Notes: a model not told the origin generated them from the letters alone. A stretch of 64,000 bases of DNA from Bacteroidales bacterium (GCA_020052415.1 JAGVPB010000076.1:1-64000); one strand, 5' to 3'; shown: positions 1 to 8,918, counted from the first letter of the stretch. Program-made: numbers and translations.

Positions 1-147
1 CTGCTGTAAATTTTCGTCTTTTTGCTTTCATTTTTCCACTGTTAAAATTACTCTTTTTTTATCCTTAACCAGTGGTCGGAATTTTGGGGAGTATTATATA
101 TAGCATTCATATCGCCAACATTTAGGCCACTTTCAATAATCTCCCCC

Positions 148-200
148 AACCGGCGCAAGTCTTGTGTGCCCGCCTTTTGCGCTGTCGACTTGTGCCTTGC
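148..200 (-). repeat. Dispersed intergenic repeat R1, copy A
   Basis: The core is an imperfect inverted repeat with arms GGCGCAAGTC (152-161) and GACTTGTGCC (187-196), one mismatch apart, separated by about 25 bases. Similar copies lie near 598, 733, 1720 and 5797, all in the same orientation. Read on the minus strand this copy is open from about 200 down through the rest of the segment, ending in a stop near 55, so it may be a coding remnant rather than a REP-like hairpin. Confidence 0.6.
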
Positions 201-222
201 TTAGGAACGACTGTTAGGGAAA

Positions 223-326
223 TCAAAGAGTCAAATTGTTTGTGTCCATTGAGTTATTCCAAAATCGTAATAATTCTATTAAATCTTTATCTTTTATCAG
301 GTAAAACAAGGTTATCTGTTTTGTAA
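223..326 (-). pseudogene. RelE/ParE-type toxin, C-terminal remnant
   Basis: Directly downstream of the small antitoxin-like gene, the minus strand holds an open segment of about 33 codons ending in TGA at 223-225. It contains the residues DLIELLRFWNN followed by a few more residues, which resembles the last strand of RelE/ParE/YoeB-type ribonuclease toxins (…RFWHNKQNP). No start codon or N-terminal two-thirds of such a toxin is present, so the gene is a deletion remnant. The family call rests on a short stretch and is tentative. Confidence 0.4.
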
Positions 327-527
327 TCACACATCTTCTGTAGTTTTATATTTCCCATATTTACTTGATTCAAGTGCTTCATCAATAGCATTGTTTTCTG
401 CCCTGGACAAAGAATATTTTGAGTGCTCCATTAATTCAAGCAATTTTCCATAGATGTTTTTTAGCTCTTTTTCTTTCAAATTATCAATCCTTCTAAAAAG
501 GTCGAGCTTAATTTCTGCAACATTCAT
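327..527 (-). CDS. Small antitoxin-like protein (orphan)
   Basis: A 66-residue protein starting at the ATG at 525-527; a longer frame begins at 578, but the residues before this ATG are hydrophobic and unlike the family. It has a helical, charged N-terminus (MNVAEIKLDLFRRIDNL) and the stretch LSRAENNAIDEALESS, typical of short addiction-module components that precede RelE-type toxins in Bacteroidota. The usual C-terminal extension after the EDV residues seems to be missing. The toxin downstream survives only as a tail, so the pair was probably inactivated by one deletion across the gene junction. Whether the protein is still expressed cannot be seen. Confidence 0.5.
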   Translation of the reverse strand: MNVAEIKLDLFRRIDNLKEKELKNIYGKLLELMEHSKYSLSRAENNAIDEALESSKYGKYKTTEDV

Positions 528-597
528 AATTACAATTTTTACTGTTAACAAAAGTACTAATTTCCTGTGCTTGCACATTTCTGTTCGTAAGCCAAAA

Positions 598-637
598 GCT
601 ATTGACTTGTGCCTTGTTTACTCAATCCATTCAATCC
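598..637 (-). repeat. Repeat R1, copy B (partial)
   Basis: It carries the GACTTGTGCC arm at 604-613 followed by TTGTTTACTCAATCCATTC, which matches the flank of copy D (1760-1790) almost base for base. The other arm is degraded. It lies just upstream of the antitoxin-like gene. Confidence 0.45.
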
Positions 638-672
638 ATCTTACTACCGAATAGGTTACAAAATAAATACCT

Positions 673-1634
673 TTAGGATTGTGAAATTTGTATTTTGAAC
701 TCATAAAACAAAAGTAGAAATAATTTAGTTAAACCGGCACAAGTCTGCAAGGCTAAAGCCAAATGCACGAGACTGGCACCAGTTGTAATAAGTGTTTTAT
801 CGTATATGGGTGGTTGCCCTGAAATTTCAATACTTACATCGACTTTTTTAGTATCACCAAATTCTTTAAGCTCTATATTTATGATCCTTTCATTATATGG
901 TGATGGAGCACCATTCCTTTTTATTATAACATTGTCTTCTGCATAATACTGACCAGGTGAAGTAATAATAAATCCTCCCAATTATAGACTGTTACAGTTT
1001 GTGATTTAGAATTTTTATTACTCAGGTTTGTAAATAAATTATAAATATTATGATGTCCTTTTCCTGGGGTTAATACATTATCATTAGTTTCAAAATTGCC
1101 TATAAAAACATCTAGAATTACTTCATAAATACATCTAATTTTATTTTCTTCAAAACTAAAATATAAATTTGATCTTATTCCGTTTATTTTAGACCATGTA
1201 ATTACTTCATATTTATATTTTATATTGAAAAAGCTTGTATCAACATTTTTTTTAAGTTCTATGGAATCATTGGGGTTTAACATAATTTTTAATAACATCA
1301 GGACTCTTTGTTCTTTTGTTAAATCATGTTTATCAAGATCATTGATTAGTAAATTAAAATCTTGAGGGATGGCATATATTTTATTTTCAAAAATACCAAT
1401 TCTTACTTTTTCAATTACAGGTCTTGTTCGGTAAATAAAATCATAATATAATACTTTTTTTTCAAAAAGATTCTTCTTTAAATCAATTAATTGATTATCT
1501 GGAAAGACTTCATTTGCATTAATTATCTGTTTCTCTATAAGATAATTTGAAACATCATCTTTTGAAACCTGCCCGACCCCTGTTAAAGTAAGAGTAAGGC
1601 AAATAGCCATATATATTGAAATTAAATTTTTCAT
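673..1634 (-). pseudogene. Secreted hypothetical protein, frameshifted
   Basis: Two minus-strand frames (924-1634 and 673-981) read as one broken gene. The first part begins at the ATG at 1632-1634 with a signal peptide (MKNLISIYMAICLTLTLTG) and continues as a charged secreted domain of about 210 residues. Near 979-985 the first frame loses sense and the other frame takes over with GGFIITSPGQYYAEDN. One extra base in the AATTGGGAGG tract would join them. The 3' end overlaps repeat R1 copy C and is probably not the original terminus. I do not recognise the family. A sequencing indel, a true frameshift or programmed shifting are all possible; the decayed surroundings favour a real lesion. Confidence 0.5.
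733..784 (-). repeat. Repeat R1, copy C, running into a reading frame
   Basis: The arm GGCACAAGTC is at 736-745 and a degenerate partner arm near 771-780 (GACTGGCACC). On the minus strand it aligns with copies A, D and E. The copy overlaps the 3' end of the frameshifted secreted-protein gene, so the last roughly 30 residues of that frame are repeat-derived. Confidence 0.45.
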
Positions 1635-1719
1635 AAATGTTTATTTTTAAAAGTACTGAATAAATTAAAAATAATAGCACTTATTTCCTTATTAGATTTA
1701 ATTGCTTTTCTAATTCTTC

Positions 1720-1792
1720 CAACCGGCGCAAGTCTTGTGCGTATGCTTTGTGCGCTGTTGACTTGTGCCTTGCTTTCTCAATCCATTCAATC
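1720..1792 (-). repeat. Repeat R1, copy D
   Basis: Arms GGCGCAAGTC (1725-1734) and GACTTGTGCC (1760-1769) are followed by TTGCTTTCTCAATCCATTC, which it shares with copy B. It sits upstream of the frameshifted gene that starts at 1634. On the minus strand it is open in the same frame as copy A and both encode HKSTA-x-K then QDLRRL, which is the main reason to consider a decayed coding origin. Confidence 0.6.
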
Positions 1793-1866
1793 TTAAAAAA
1801 CCGTTTTAAAATTACGAAATTTACAACTGGCCATCATAAGCCAAAAGTAATGATTTTCGACATTTA

Positions 1867-1912
1867 TTCGCGGGGTGACTATTTTGCCCGGCAAACAAGT
1901 CACCCCATGAAT
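1867..1912. repeat. Palindromic repeat R2, left copy
   Basis: Inverted repeat TTCGCGGGGTGACT (1867-1880) / AGTCACCCCATGAA (1899-1912) with two mismatches and an 18-base loop. A nearly identical element lies at 5740-5784. Both are followed by TGTTAAG in the same orientation. The rest of the gap between 1635 and the gene at 2112 holds R1 copy D and otherwise nothing I recognise. Confidence 0.6.
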
Positions 1913-2111
1913 GTTAAGAACAAGCTAAGACAATTTTTTCACTTCCTGATATTTAGCTGGTTGCCCGTGCAACTTTAACAAAGGATGGCGTGTCATAAAA
2001 AAGTATTTATATTTTGTTTAAAAATGTTCGGCAAAGGAGAAATCCTCAAACTAAAACTTATTTCAGATGTTATTGAGTTTTATTCATTTTATTAATTAAT
2101 CAGATATTCTT

Positions 2112-5100
2112 ATGAGAAAATTTAAACTTTTTATTGCCTGGATTTTTGTTAGTATTTTGTTTGCGGGCGCAGCCTTTGCCCAGAAACAGATATATCCTTC
2201 CAAACCCATTAACAACCAAAAAGAAATGGTTGATACAAGGATTGACAATATGGGATTCTGGAGAAAGATGGCGGAAATGGGTCTGGTGAATGTAGCTCCT
2301 GTAACCCAGATACCTGAGGCCGTTTATACCGGAAGCATCATTACAGCTAAAAGTGTTTTGAACGGCAAGGATGACTCACCCGATGTACCGGTTACAAACG
2401 CAACAAACGTAACCGAGTCAGAAAATTCTTCTTTTATTGATCCGACCGATAGCGATTATATACTCAATTCAAACAACTCTACAGCTTGGGTAGGAGGTTC
2501 GGGTGGAAATCTTTATGGTGCCAACCATTTCGAGTCGGAAGATGCCGGCCTTACATGGGGCGGTTCTGCACAGGGCACCGGTGGAACAAACTGGGGAGAT
2601 CCAACCACGGCAATCAACCTCGACGGCACAAGGATGTATGTGGGATTTATTAATACCGCCGGCGGGCAGAATGTTGCCTATTCAACAAATGGAGGTACCA
2701 ACTGGACTTCGGTCACGGTTCATACAGGCTACATTCTTGATAAGAATCATTTGACTATTGATGTCAGTCCGCTAAGTCCTTATGAAGGCTATTTATATGA
2801 TGCCTGGACCAACATGGCAGGAGGCGCAAATTATTACAATATTGAATTAAAGAGAAGCACAAATGAAGGATTAACATGGGGTTCGGTCCTTAATATCAGT
2901 TCCGGTGTTAATGCCGGCAGCCACGATCAGGGGGTAAATATTCAGACAGGCCCCAATGGCGAGGTGTATGCAATCTGGGCGGTTTATGACTCATGGCCAC
3001 AGGATGAAAAAGCAATTGGATTTGCCAAATCAACCAACGGAGGAACCTCCTTTGCAACTGCGGTTAGAATAATCAACAATATCAGAGGGATCAGGAACAC
3101 CGGGGTAGGCAAAAATATGAGGGTAAATTCTTTCCCGTCAATGGCTGTTGATATCAGCAGCGGCTCATACAGCGGTAATATCTATGCAGTATGGACCAAC
3201 ATCGGTGTCCCGGGTGTAAACACTGGTAACAGCGCCGATGTTTATGTGATCAGATCTACAGATGACGGCACTACATGGTCAGCGCCAATAAAAATTAACC
3301 AGGATGCTCCGGGTTTGGGTAAAAAACATTATTTCCCCTGGATCGCGTGTGACCCCGAAACCGGAATCCTGAGTGTGATCTTTTACGATGACCGCAATGT
3401 TAGCAGCAGCCAGTGTGAAGTCTGGTGTGCCAATTCAATGGATGGCGGCGATACGTGGGAAGATTTTAAAGTAAGTGATGTGGCCTTTACACCAACTCCA
3501 ATTCCCGGATTAGCCTCAAGTTATATGGGCGATTATCTTTCGATTTCTGCACGTGGAAGCCAGGTTTATCCGGTTTGGACAGATACAAGGAATGGTCTGT
3601 TTATGACCTATACTTCCCCTTATGTTACCAATAACCTTCCGAAACCCACCGATCTTACGGTTCAGTTGGATGAGATTACAGGAGCAACGACGCTTAACTG
3701 GTTGTTTGACGGTTCGAAGCCATTCTTATATTTCAATGTTTACAGAGATGGGGTTCTTTTAGGTACGACCACTGAACTGACTTATGCAGATATTCTTCCG
3801 GATTTTGGAATTTACACTTACGGAGTTACCGCCGTTCACGATGAGGGCGAATCGGTAGCTTCAAGTGCAACAATACAGTGGGGCAATCCGCATATTTATG
3901 TTACGCCGGTTGCCATCAATACAAACCTCGAAATCGGGGAATCGGAAACAGATACCATTGTTGTTGAGAATATAGGTCAACTGGATCTTATCTATACCGT
4001 TTCACCTCTGATTACAAGTAAAAAAGGCGGAAAAGATTATTGTTCGGCAAGCGGCGGTTGCGATGAATTCATCAGCAATGTCAGCTTTGGCGATATCAAC
4101 AATGCGACAAGCTGTTCCAATTATGCAGATTATACAAACCTTTCCACAACTGTAAGTGCAGGTATGAGTTATCCCATATCAATTACAAACGGAAATACCA
4201 GCTATCCTTCTGACCAGTGCGGTATCTGGATTGACTGGAACCAGGATCAGGATTTCAGCGATGCAGGTGAAAGCATAACTGTTTCAGGTACGCCGGGTAT
4301 TGGACCATATACTGCCAATATTATTCCGCCGGCAAGTGCAATACCCGGAACGACAACATTAAGGGTCAGAATCACTTATACCGGCGCTGTTGATCCATGC
4401 GGTACTACAACTTACGGCGAGGTTGAAGATTACTCGGTAAATGTCCTCGGATGGCTGATGATTGACAATTATGGCGATACACTTGCTTCCGGCGAATCAT
4501 CGGAAATTCATGTTACGCTTGATGCTGCAGATCTCGAAGCCGGTACTTATACCGCCGACATTAATATCGGCTCAAATGATCCTGATCTGGGAATGGTGAC
4601 CGTTCCTGTTACACTGATTGTTGGTGACCTCAGCTTGAATGCAACTGCTTATGCTGATCCTGCTGAAATTTGCGTAGGTGAAAGCTCACAGTTATTTGTT
4701 GATGCCCTTGGAGGTACCTGGAATTATACCTATTCATGGACATCCATTCCTCCGGGATTTACCTCAACTGAGCAGAATCCTTTTGTGACACCTGTGGATA
4801 CTACAATTTACATCGTCGAGGTTAATGACGGAGTTAATACTGTAACTGCCAATACTGAAGTTCAGGTGGGTACTGTACCCGGCACTTGTGGCTTGCCCGC
4901 GGGTGAAACCATGTTTTGTATTGACCCACCCAATTCAACTTACACAACAACAGGAGCGCAATATGCACTATCTTATGTCTGGAGTCTGACCCCTGCCGGA
5001 GCAGGTTCCGTTTCAGGTGGCGGTGTCAACGGTATAGTTAACTGGAATAGTAGTTTCACCGGACAGGCATTTATTAGTGTAAAAGGTGTAAATGAATGTG

Positions 5101-5666
5101 GCGATGGAACACCCTCCGGAAACCTGACAGTCAACATAAATGCCTTACCTGTGGTCACTTTTGTTCTTCCTTATGATACTGTTTATGACAATTCTGAAGC
5201 TTTTGAACTTAACACAGGCCAGCCGGCCGGTGGAGTTTATACCGGCGATGGAGTAACTGAGAACAGTGGGATTTATTATTTTGATCCGGCAATTGCAGGT
5301 TTGGGCGATCATGTACTTACTTACACCTACAGCGATAATAATGGCTGTGAGAATTTTAGCGAGGATGTGATATATGTCGAACTGCACACCGGTATTAACA
5401 GGCTTGCCGATGGTGTTTTGTTTCAGGTTTATCCCAATCCTAGCAATGGTAATTTTACCGTGAAGCTGAGTTCGGAAATAATTGAGAATTTAAACCTGAG
5501 GATATTAAATTGTCATGGGAAGATTGTTTTTGAAGAGAGCAATATTAGTGCAAAACAATATTTCACCCGTGATATCAACCTTTCGGCATATTCTGAAGGC
5601 TTGTATTTCATAAGCCTGTATTCAAACGATAATAACTACATTGATAAAATAATCATTAGTAAGTAA
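2112..5666 (+). CDS. T9SS-exported BNR/sialidase-like multidomain protein (copy 1)
   Basis: A 1184-residue exported protein. Residues 1-23 are a signal peptide. Residues of about 80-510 form a BNR-repeat beta-propeller with recurring Asp-box motifs such as STNGGTNWT, STNEGLTWG, STDDGTTWS and SMDGGDTWE. A fibronectin III-like module follows, then a GEVEDY-type domain (CGTTTYGEVEDYSV), Ig/PKD-like modules, and a T9SS type A sorting domain containing VYPNPSNGNF. BNR propellers occur in sialidases, but the catalytic Arg triad and Tyr were not confirmed, so a binding role is equally possible. A paralogue of almost the same length and domain order lies at 41893-45450. It is a monocistronic gene flanked on both sides by R1 and R2 repeats, with a strong terminator behind it. 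Confidence 0.85.
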   Translation: MRKFKLFIAWIFVSILFAGAAFAQKQIYPSKPINNQKEMVDTRIDNMGFWRKMAEMGLVNVAPVTQIPEAVYTGSIITAKSVLNGKDDSPDVPVTNATNVTESENSSFIDPTDSDYILNSNNSTAWVGGSGGNLYGANHFESEDAGLTWGGSAQGTGGTNWGDPTTAINLDGTRMYVGFINTAGGQNVAYSTNGGTNWTSVTVHTGYILDKNHLTIDVSPLSPYEGYLYDAWTNMAGGANYYNIELKRSTNEGLTWGSVLNISSGVNAGSHDQGVNIQTGPNGEVYAIWAVYDSWPQDEKAIGFAKSTNGGTSFATAVRIINNIRGIRNTGVGKNMRVNSFPSMAVDISSGSYSGNIYAVWTNIGVPGVNTGNSADVYVIRSTDDGTTWSAPIKINQDAPGLGKKHYFPWIACDPETGILSVIFYDDRNVSSSQCEVWCANSMDGGDTWEDFKVSDVAFTPTPIPGLASSYMGDYLSISARGSQVYPVWTDTRNGLFMTYTSPYVTNNLPKPTDLTVQLDEITGATTLNWLFDGSKPFLYFNVYRDGVLLGTTTELTYADILPDFGIYTYGVTAVHDEGESVASSATIQWGNPHIYVTPVAINTNLEIGESETDTIVVENIGQLDLIYTVSPLITSKKGGKDYCSASGGCDEFISNVSFGDINNATSCSNYADYTNLSTTVSAGMSYPISITNGNTSYPSDQCGIWIDWNQDQDFSDAGESITVSGTPGIGPYTANIIPPASAIPGTTTLRVRITYTGAVDPCGTTTYGEVEDYSVNVLGWLMIDNYGDTLASGESSEIHVTLDAADLEAGTYTADINIGSNDPDLGMVTVPVTLIVGDLSLNATAYADPAEICVGESSQLFVDALGGTWNYTYSWTSIPPGFTSTEQNPFVTPVDTTIYIVEVNDGVNTVTANTEVQVGTVPGTCGLPAGETMFCIDPPNSTYTTTGAQYALSYVWSLTPAGAGSVSGGGVNGIVNWNSSFTGQAFISVKGVNECGDGTPSGNLTVNINALPVVTFVLPYDTVYDNSEAFELNTGQPAGGVYTGDGVTENSGIYYFDPAIAGLGDHVLTYTYSDNNGCENFSEDVIYVELHTGINRLADGVLFQVYPNPSNGNFTVKLSSEIIENLNLRILNCHGKIVFEESNISAKQYFTRDINLSAYSEGLYFISLYSNDNNYIDKIIISK

Positions 5667-5687
5667 GGGATTTTACCTTAATAATTT

Positions 5688-5731
5688 GAAAATCAGGTTA
5701 ACCTTAATCAGCAGGTTGACCTGATTTTTTT
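5688..5731 (+). terminator. Rho-independent terminator after the BNR gene
   Basis: The stem AAAATCAGGT / ACCTGATTTT is followed by a T-run. The paralogue at 41893-45450 ends in a hairpin with the same AAAATCAGG / CCTGATTTT stem, so the terminator was conserved with the gene. Confidence 0.75.
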
Positions 5732-5739
5732 TATTTTTA

Positions 5740-5784
5740 TTCACGGGGTGACTTATATGCCGGAGAATATAGTCACCCCGTGAA
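5740..5784. repeat. Palindromic repeat R2, right copy
   Basis: A perfect 14-bp inverted repeat, TTCACGGGGTGACT (5740-5753) / AGTCACCCCGTGAA (5771-5784), directly after the terminator. It is the same element as at 1867-1912. Confidence 0.65.
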
Positions 5785-5796
5785 TGTTAAGCCATC

Positions 5797-5872
5797 CACC
5801 GGCTCAAGTCTTGTGTGCCTGCCTTTTTGAGCTGCTGACTTGTACCATACTTACCTCATCAATTCAACATCA
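5797..5872 (-). repeat. Repeat R1, copy E
   Basis: Arms GGCTCAAGTC (5801-5810) and GACTTGTACC (5837-5846), more diverged than copies A and D and containing a one-base length change. It lies between the convergent BNR and patatin genes. Confidence 0.5.
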
Positions 5873-5907
5873 ATAAGTGTTGTCTAAATTATGAAATTTG
5901 TATAATT

Positions 5908-7143
5908 CTAATACTCCACCGTCCTAATCACTTCCCGTCTTCTTTTGTATTCCTTCCAGTCGAACTTACGTAAAAATTCGCCGGCTGCAACCGCTCCTCT
6001 TCTGAAAAGGTCAATCTTGTCGTTGTCGGATAATCCGAAATTAAGCCAGTTGTGATCGCCAATCAAAATATGATGAACCAGCATTTCATAATCGGGATTT
6101 TTAAGGATGAAATCATAATCATGAAGATGCCTGAGCGAGTTGAACATGGCGCTGAAAAGGTTTATCGGGCTGTTGATTTTATTGAATTCATTTCTATCAA
6201 CACCTAACCTTACGCCAAAAGTGGGTAAACGGGGAATAGAATTTACCTTATGAAAGATGTCAATCGGGAAATTCGACATAATTCCTCCATCCACAAAATG
6301 AACTTCTGTGGGGAGTTTTCCCCTGAATTTAACCAGTGTATCCCAGTTCGTTATTGCTTCAGGTCCTTGAGGTATATCACTCACAACAAGGGGTGTGAAA
6401 AAGTAAGGCACCGACATTGAAGCCCTGACAAAAACTGCCGGATTTATTTCATCGGGTTTTGTCCAGTACAGTGAACGCATCCGTGGAAATTCCACTTTGG
6501 TTTCAGTTGTAAGATCAGCTGAAATTACTGCAAACCGAGGATTCAAGCCTGCAATATCGCGGTTGACTCCCGCCCTTATTTTCAGGCCGGCAGGAACTTT
6601 GCCGAAACGATCGTAAAGGTCGCGCGTTGTAAAAATATTATTGTCTTTTAATATTTTAGCTAACCAATTGGTAAAATTATCTCCCGGATTCAAACCAAGA
6701 TCCTGTGTAAGATTATCAATAACCTGCATACCTTTCCAGGCTAGTTTTACAATCTTGGCTTTTTCAACAAGGGCATTGATAAAATCCTTTACATCATTGT
6801 CGCCATCTACAAAATCATAAAGGTTTTTATTGGCAAGCGCATGGATAATCTGGTCTGATTTGGGTTTGGAAATATCACCATAAGCGGCCAACAAAAGTGA
6901 ATTGATTGATCCGGCTGAAGTTCCGGCAAGGCTGAAAAACCTGAGTCCCATCTGTTCCAGAACGTAAGTATAGCCGATTAGAGCAACACCCAGTACTCCG
7001 CCGCCTTCCTGGACAAATTCGACATACTGATTATTGTTCTCATCCAGGACATCAGAGAATGCTTTTTTGTCGATCTGGTCTTTCCGAAGCTTGGCAATAA
7101 TTTTCAGCACCTCTGGATTTTGAGTGAAATCGGTAGTTTTCAT
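5908..7143 (-). CDS. Patatin-like phospholipase
   Basis: A 411-residue cytoplasmic serine lipid acyl-hydrolase of the patatin (RssA-like) family. The glycine-rich oxyanion loop is EGGGVLGVALIG (about 46-57), the nucleophile elbow is GTSAGS with Ser76, and the catalytic Asp is in DGG at Asp285 (VHFVDGGIMSNFP). Together these give the Ser-Asp dyad. No signal peptide or membrane segment is seen. Such enzymes cleave acyl chains from phospholipids or related esters; the substrate cannot be told from sequence. It is transcribed alone, convergent with the BNR gene and about 300 bases downstream of the Crp-type regulator gene on the same strand. Confidence 0.9.
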   Translation of the reverse strand: MKTTDFTQNPEVLKIIAKLRKDQIDKKAFSDVLDENNNQYVEFVQEGGGVLGVALIGYTYVLEQMGLRFFSLAGTSAGSINSLLLAAYGDISKPKSDQIIHALANKNLYDFVDGDNDVKDFINALVEKAKIVKLAWKGMQVIDNLTQDLGLNPGDNFTNWLAKILKDNNIFTTRDLYDRFGKVPAGLKIRAGVNRDIAGLNPRFAVISADLTTETKVEFPRMRSLYWTKPDEINPAVFVRASMSVPYFFTPLVVSDIPQGPEAITNWDTLVKFRGKLPTEVHFVDGGIMSNFPIDIFHKVNSIPRLPTFGVRLGVDRNEFNKINSPINLFSAMFNSLRHLHDYDFILKNPDYEMLVHHILIGDHNWLNFGLSDNDKIDLFRRGAVAAGEFLRKFDWKEYKRRREVIRTVEY

Positions 7144-7324
7144 AGTTTTTGAAATTTTTTAGTTATTATTTATAGGGTCGTTATAAAGTTAAGTCCTGTA
7201 AAGATAAGAAAATAACCATTTCATCCTGGAAATGTTTTGGACTGCCTGAATTATTGTTGGAGAATGGAGTGAAAATATCCAAGAAAAAGGATTAAACAAA
7301 TTCCCGCAGACAGAAACTTGATTT

Positions 7325-8029
7325 TTATCCGAGCCTGCTGATCATTTGCAGCTTCGACTTATCGAGAATGGTCAGGTTTTTGCCATCGGTACGAATTACA
7401 TTGTCATCGTTGAGATGGCTGAAAGTATGTATGATATTTTCTTTGGAACATCCTGCAAATTCGGCTATTTCCTTACGGGTTAGCAAAAGGTGAAAGCTCT
7501 GGTTTTTATAAACATGCTCCGATAGATAAAGAAGAATATCAGCGATCCTCCCATTTACATTCTTGTTGGCAAGGCTTATATAGTTGAGGATCGAGGTTTC
7601 GAACATCTCCATTGCACGCTCAAAAAGCATAAGTGCATATTTGCCATTTTGCTTGAGAATTTCACCGAATTCATTCATGTCAATCATGCAGATGTCACAG
7701 TCGCCAATGGCCGTGATGGAAAAAAGATTGCGCTGACGGTAGAACATATTGGCACCGCCAAGAATTTTGGGTGCCGAAACAATGCTGAGAATGAGATTCC
7801 GTTCCTTATTTTCTTCGAAGTTGAATTTAACGATCCCGTGATTGAGTAAGGCTATGTGGCGGGATTTATCCCCCTGCTTGAAAATGGTTTCCCCGTGTTT
7901 GAATTTAAGCTGATAAATGTTCTTCTCAAGGTGGTGAATATCCTTTTCACTAAGGAATAAACTCGACTGCTTATAAAACAGGCACTGTGAACACAAAGTC
8001 AAATCCTTGATTTCTGATTGATCCTTCAT
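7325..8029 (-). CDS. Crp/Fnr-family transcriptional regulator
   Basis: A 234-residue regulator with an N-terminal cyclic-nucleotide-binding-type beta-barrel (about 25-140, with the turn KHGETIFKQGDKS) and a C-terminal winged helix of the Crp type (about 155-225, recognition region RKEIAEFAGCSKENIIHTFS). A CxxC pair sits at the N-terminus (Cys13, Cys16) and further cysteines follow near 107-110. This could fit redox or Fe-S sensing, but the exact FNR four-cysteine spacing is not present. It is divergent from the hdr-like operon at 8205, sharing a gap of about 175 bases, so control of that operon is the natural inference. Confidence 0.85.
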   Translation of the reverse strand: MKDQSEIKDLTLCSQCLFYKQSSLFLSEKDIHHLEKNIYQLKFKHGETIFKQGDKSRHIALLNHGIVKFNFEENKERNLILSIVSAPKILGGANMFYRQRNLFSITAIGDCDICMIDMNEFGEILKQNGKYALMLFERAMEMFETSILNYISLANKNVNGRIADILLYLSEHVYKNQSFHLLLTRKEIAEFAGCSKENIIHTFSHLNDDNVIRTDGKNLTILDKSKLQMISRLG

Positions 8030-8131
8030 GAACGATTATTTTTCAATCCCAAAAGTGAAATATTTCATCTTTATATGTTGAGAATTCCAACCCTGTCTCT
8101 TCTTAAAATGATGAATATGAAAGTATTTTCG

Positions 8132-8139
8132 CAAAAGTA
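8132..8139 (-). promoter_or_regulatory. -7 promoter element of the Crp/Fnr gene
   Basis: On the minus strand TACTTTTG matches the Bacteroidetes -7 consensus TAnnTTTG exactly. No convincing TTTG lies 19-21 bases upstream. It would give a leader of roughly 95 bases before the ATG at 8029. Confidence 0.45.
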
Positions 8140-8204
8140 AATAAATATAGCAAACAAAAGGATTTGACATTAAACAGGAAATCTATCATTGAGTAAAAAC
8201 TGTT

Positions 8205-8918
8205 ATGGGGGAATTGTACGAAAAACTACAAGGGGATGTGAGATTCAGGGAAGGACTGAAAGCCTGTATCAATTGCGGTACCTGTACAGCAATATGCCCT
8301 GCAGCCGAATTTTATAATTATGAACCACGCGCCATCATTGATATTATTCAGTTAAAGGATGATAACCGGATCATAGAACTGCTGAAAGGTGATGAAATCT
8401 GGTATTGCGCTGAATGCATGTCGTGCAAAACCCGCTGTCCGAGGGGAAATGCTCCCGGACTTGTTATCATTGCCCTGCGTTCGCTTTCACAGGAGACAGG
8501 CTATTTTATCGAATCCGAAAAAGGACGCCAGCAGCTCGCTTTAAAACGGATGATCGGTGAAACCATTCTCGAAAAAGGATATTGTGTTCATGCCTCTCAT
8601 ATTGACCTTGAGCGATTCCCTGAACAGGGTCCGGTTTGGCAATGGGTTCATGATAATTTACCTGAAGTAATGGAGAGGGTTGGGGGAAATTATGAAGGCA
8701 ACGGACCTGGAATCTTAAGAAAAATGAGTTACGAAGCTATGGAAGAACTGCACAGGATCTTTGAGGTTACAGGAGGAATGGAAAGATTCAAAAAAATAGA
8801 ACGCTATTCAAGAGTTAAAGCAAGGGAGGAAGGGGTTGAATTCACAGGAAAGGGTGTTGACGAAGGATATTATAAAAAGGTATATACTGAAAACAACCAA
8901 AAACACACAAAAGAATGA
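8205..8918 (+). CDS. HdrC-like iron-sulfur protein
   Basis: A 237-residue soluble ferredoxin-like subunit related to heterodisulfide reductase subunit C. It has two classical [4Fe-4S] motifs: Cys21-x2-Cys24-x2-Cys27-x3-Cys31 followed by Pro, and Cys68-x2-Cys71-x2-Cys74-x3-Cys78 followed by Pro. The role would be to relay electrons between the HdrA-like flavin and the HdrB-like subunit. It is the first gene of a tight operon, and its 3' end overlaps the next start by four bases (ATGA). The start is the ATG of MGELYEKLQG; no strong ribosome-binding site is seen. The C-terminal 100 residues are helical and have no further metal motif. Confidence 0.85.
   Translation: MGELYEKLQGDVRFREGLKACINCGTCTAICPAAEFYNYEPRAIIDIIQLKDDNRIIELLKGDEIWYCAECMSCKTRCPRGNAPGLVIIALRSLSQETGYFIESEKGRQQLALKRMIGETILEKGYCVHASHIDLERFPEQGPVWQWVHDNLPEVMERVGGNYEGNGPGILRKMSYEAMEELHRIFEVTGGMERFKKIERYSRVKAREEGVEFTGKGVDEGYYKKVYTENNQKHTKE

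Noticed and set aside
1748-1978. A 76-codon plus-strand frame
   Set aside because: It runs through repeats R1 and R2, has biased residues and no homology I know; it is a by-product of the repeats.
2112-5666. A true sialidase
   Set aside because: Asp-box repeats are clear, but the catalytic Arg triad, Tyr and Asp could not be identified with confidence, so only a BNR-propeller call is made.
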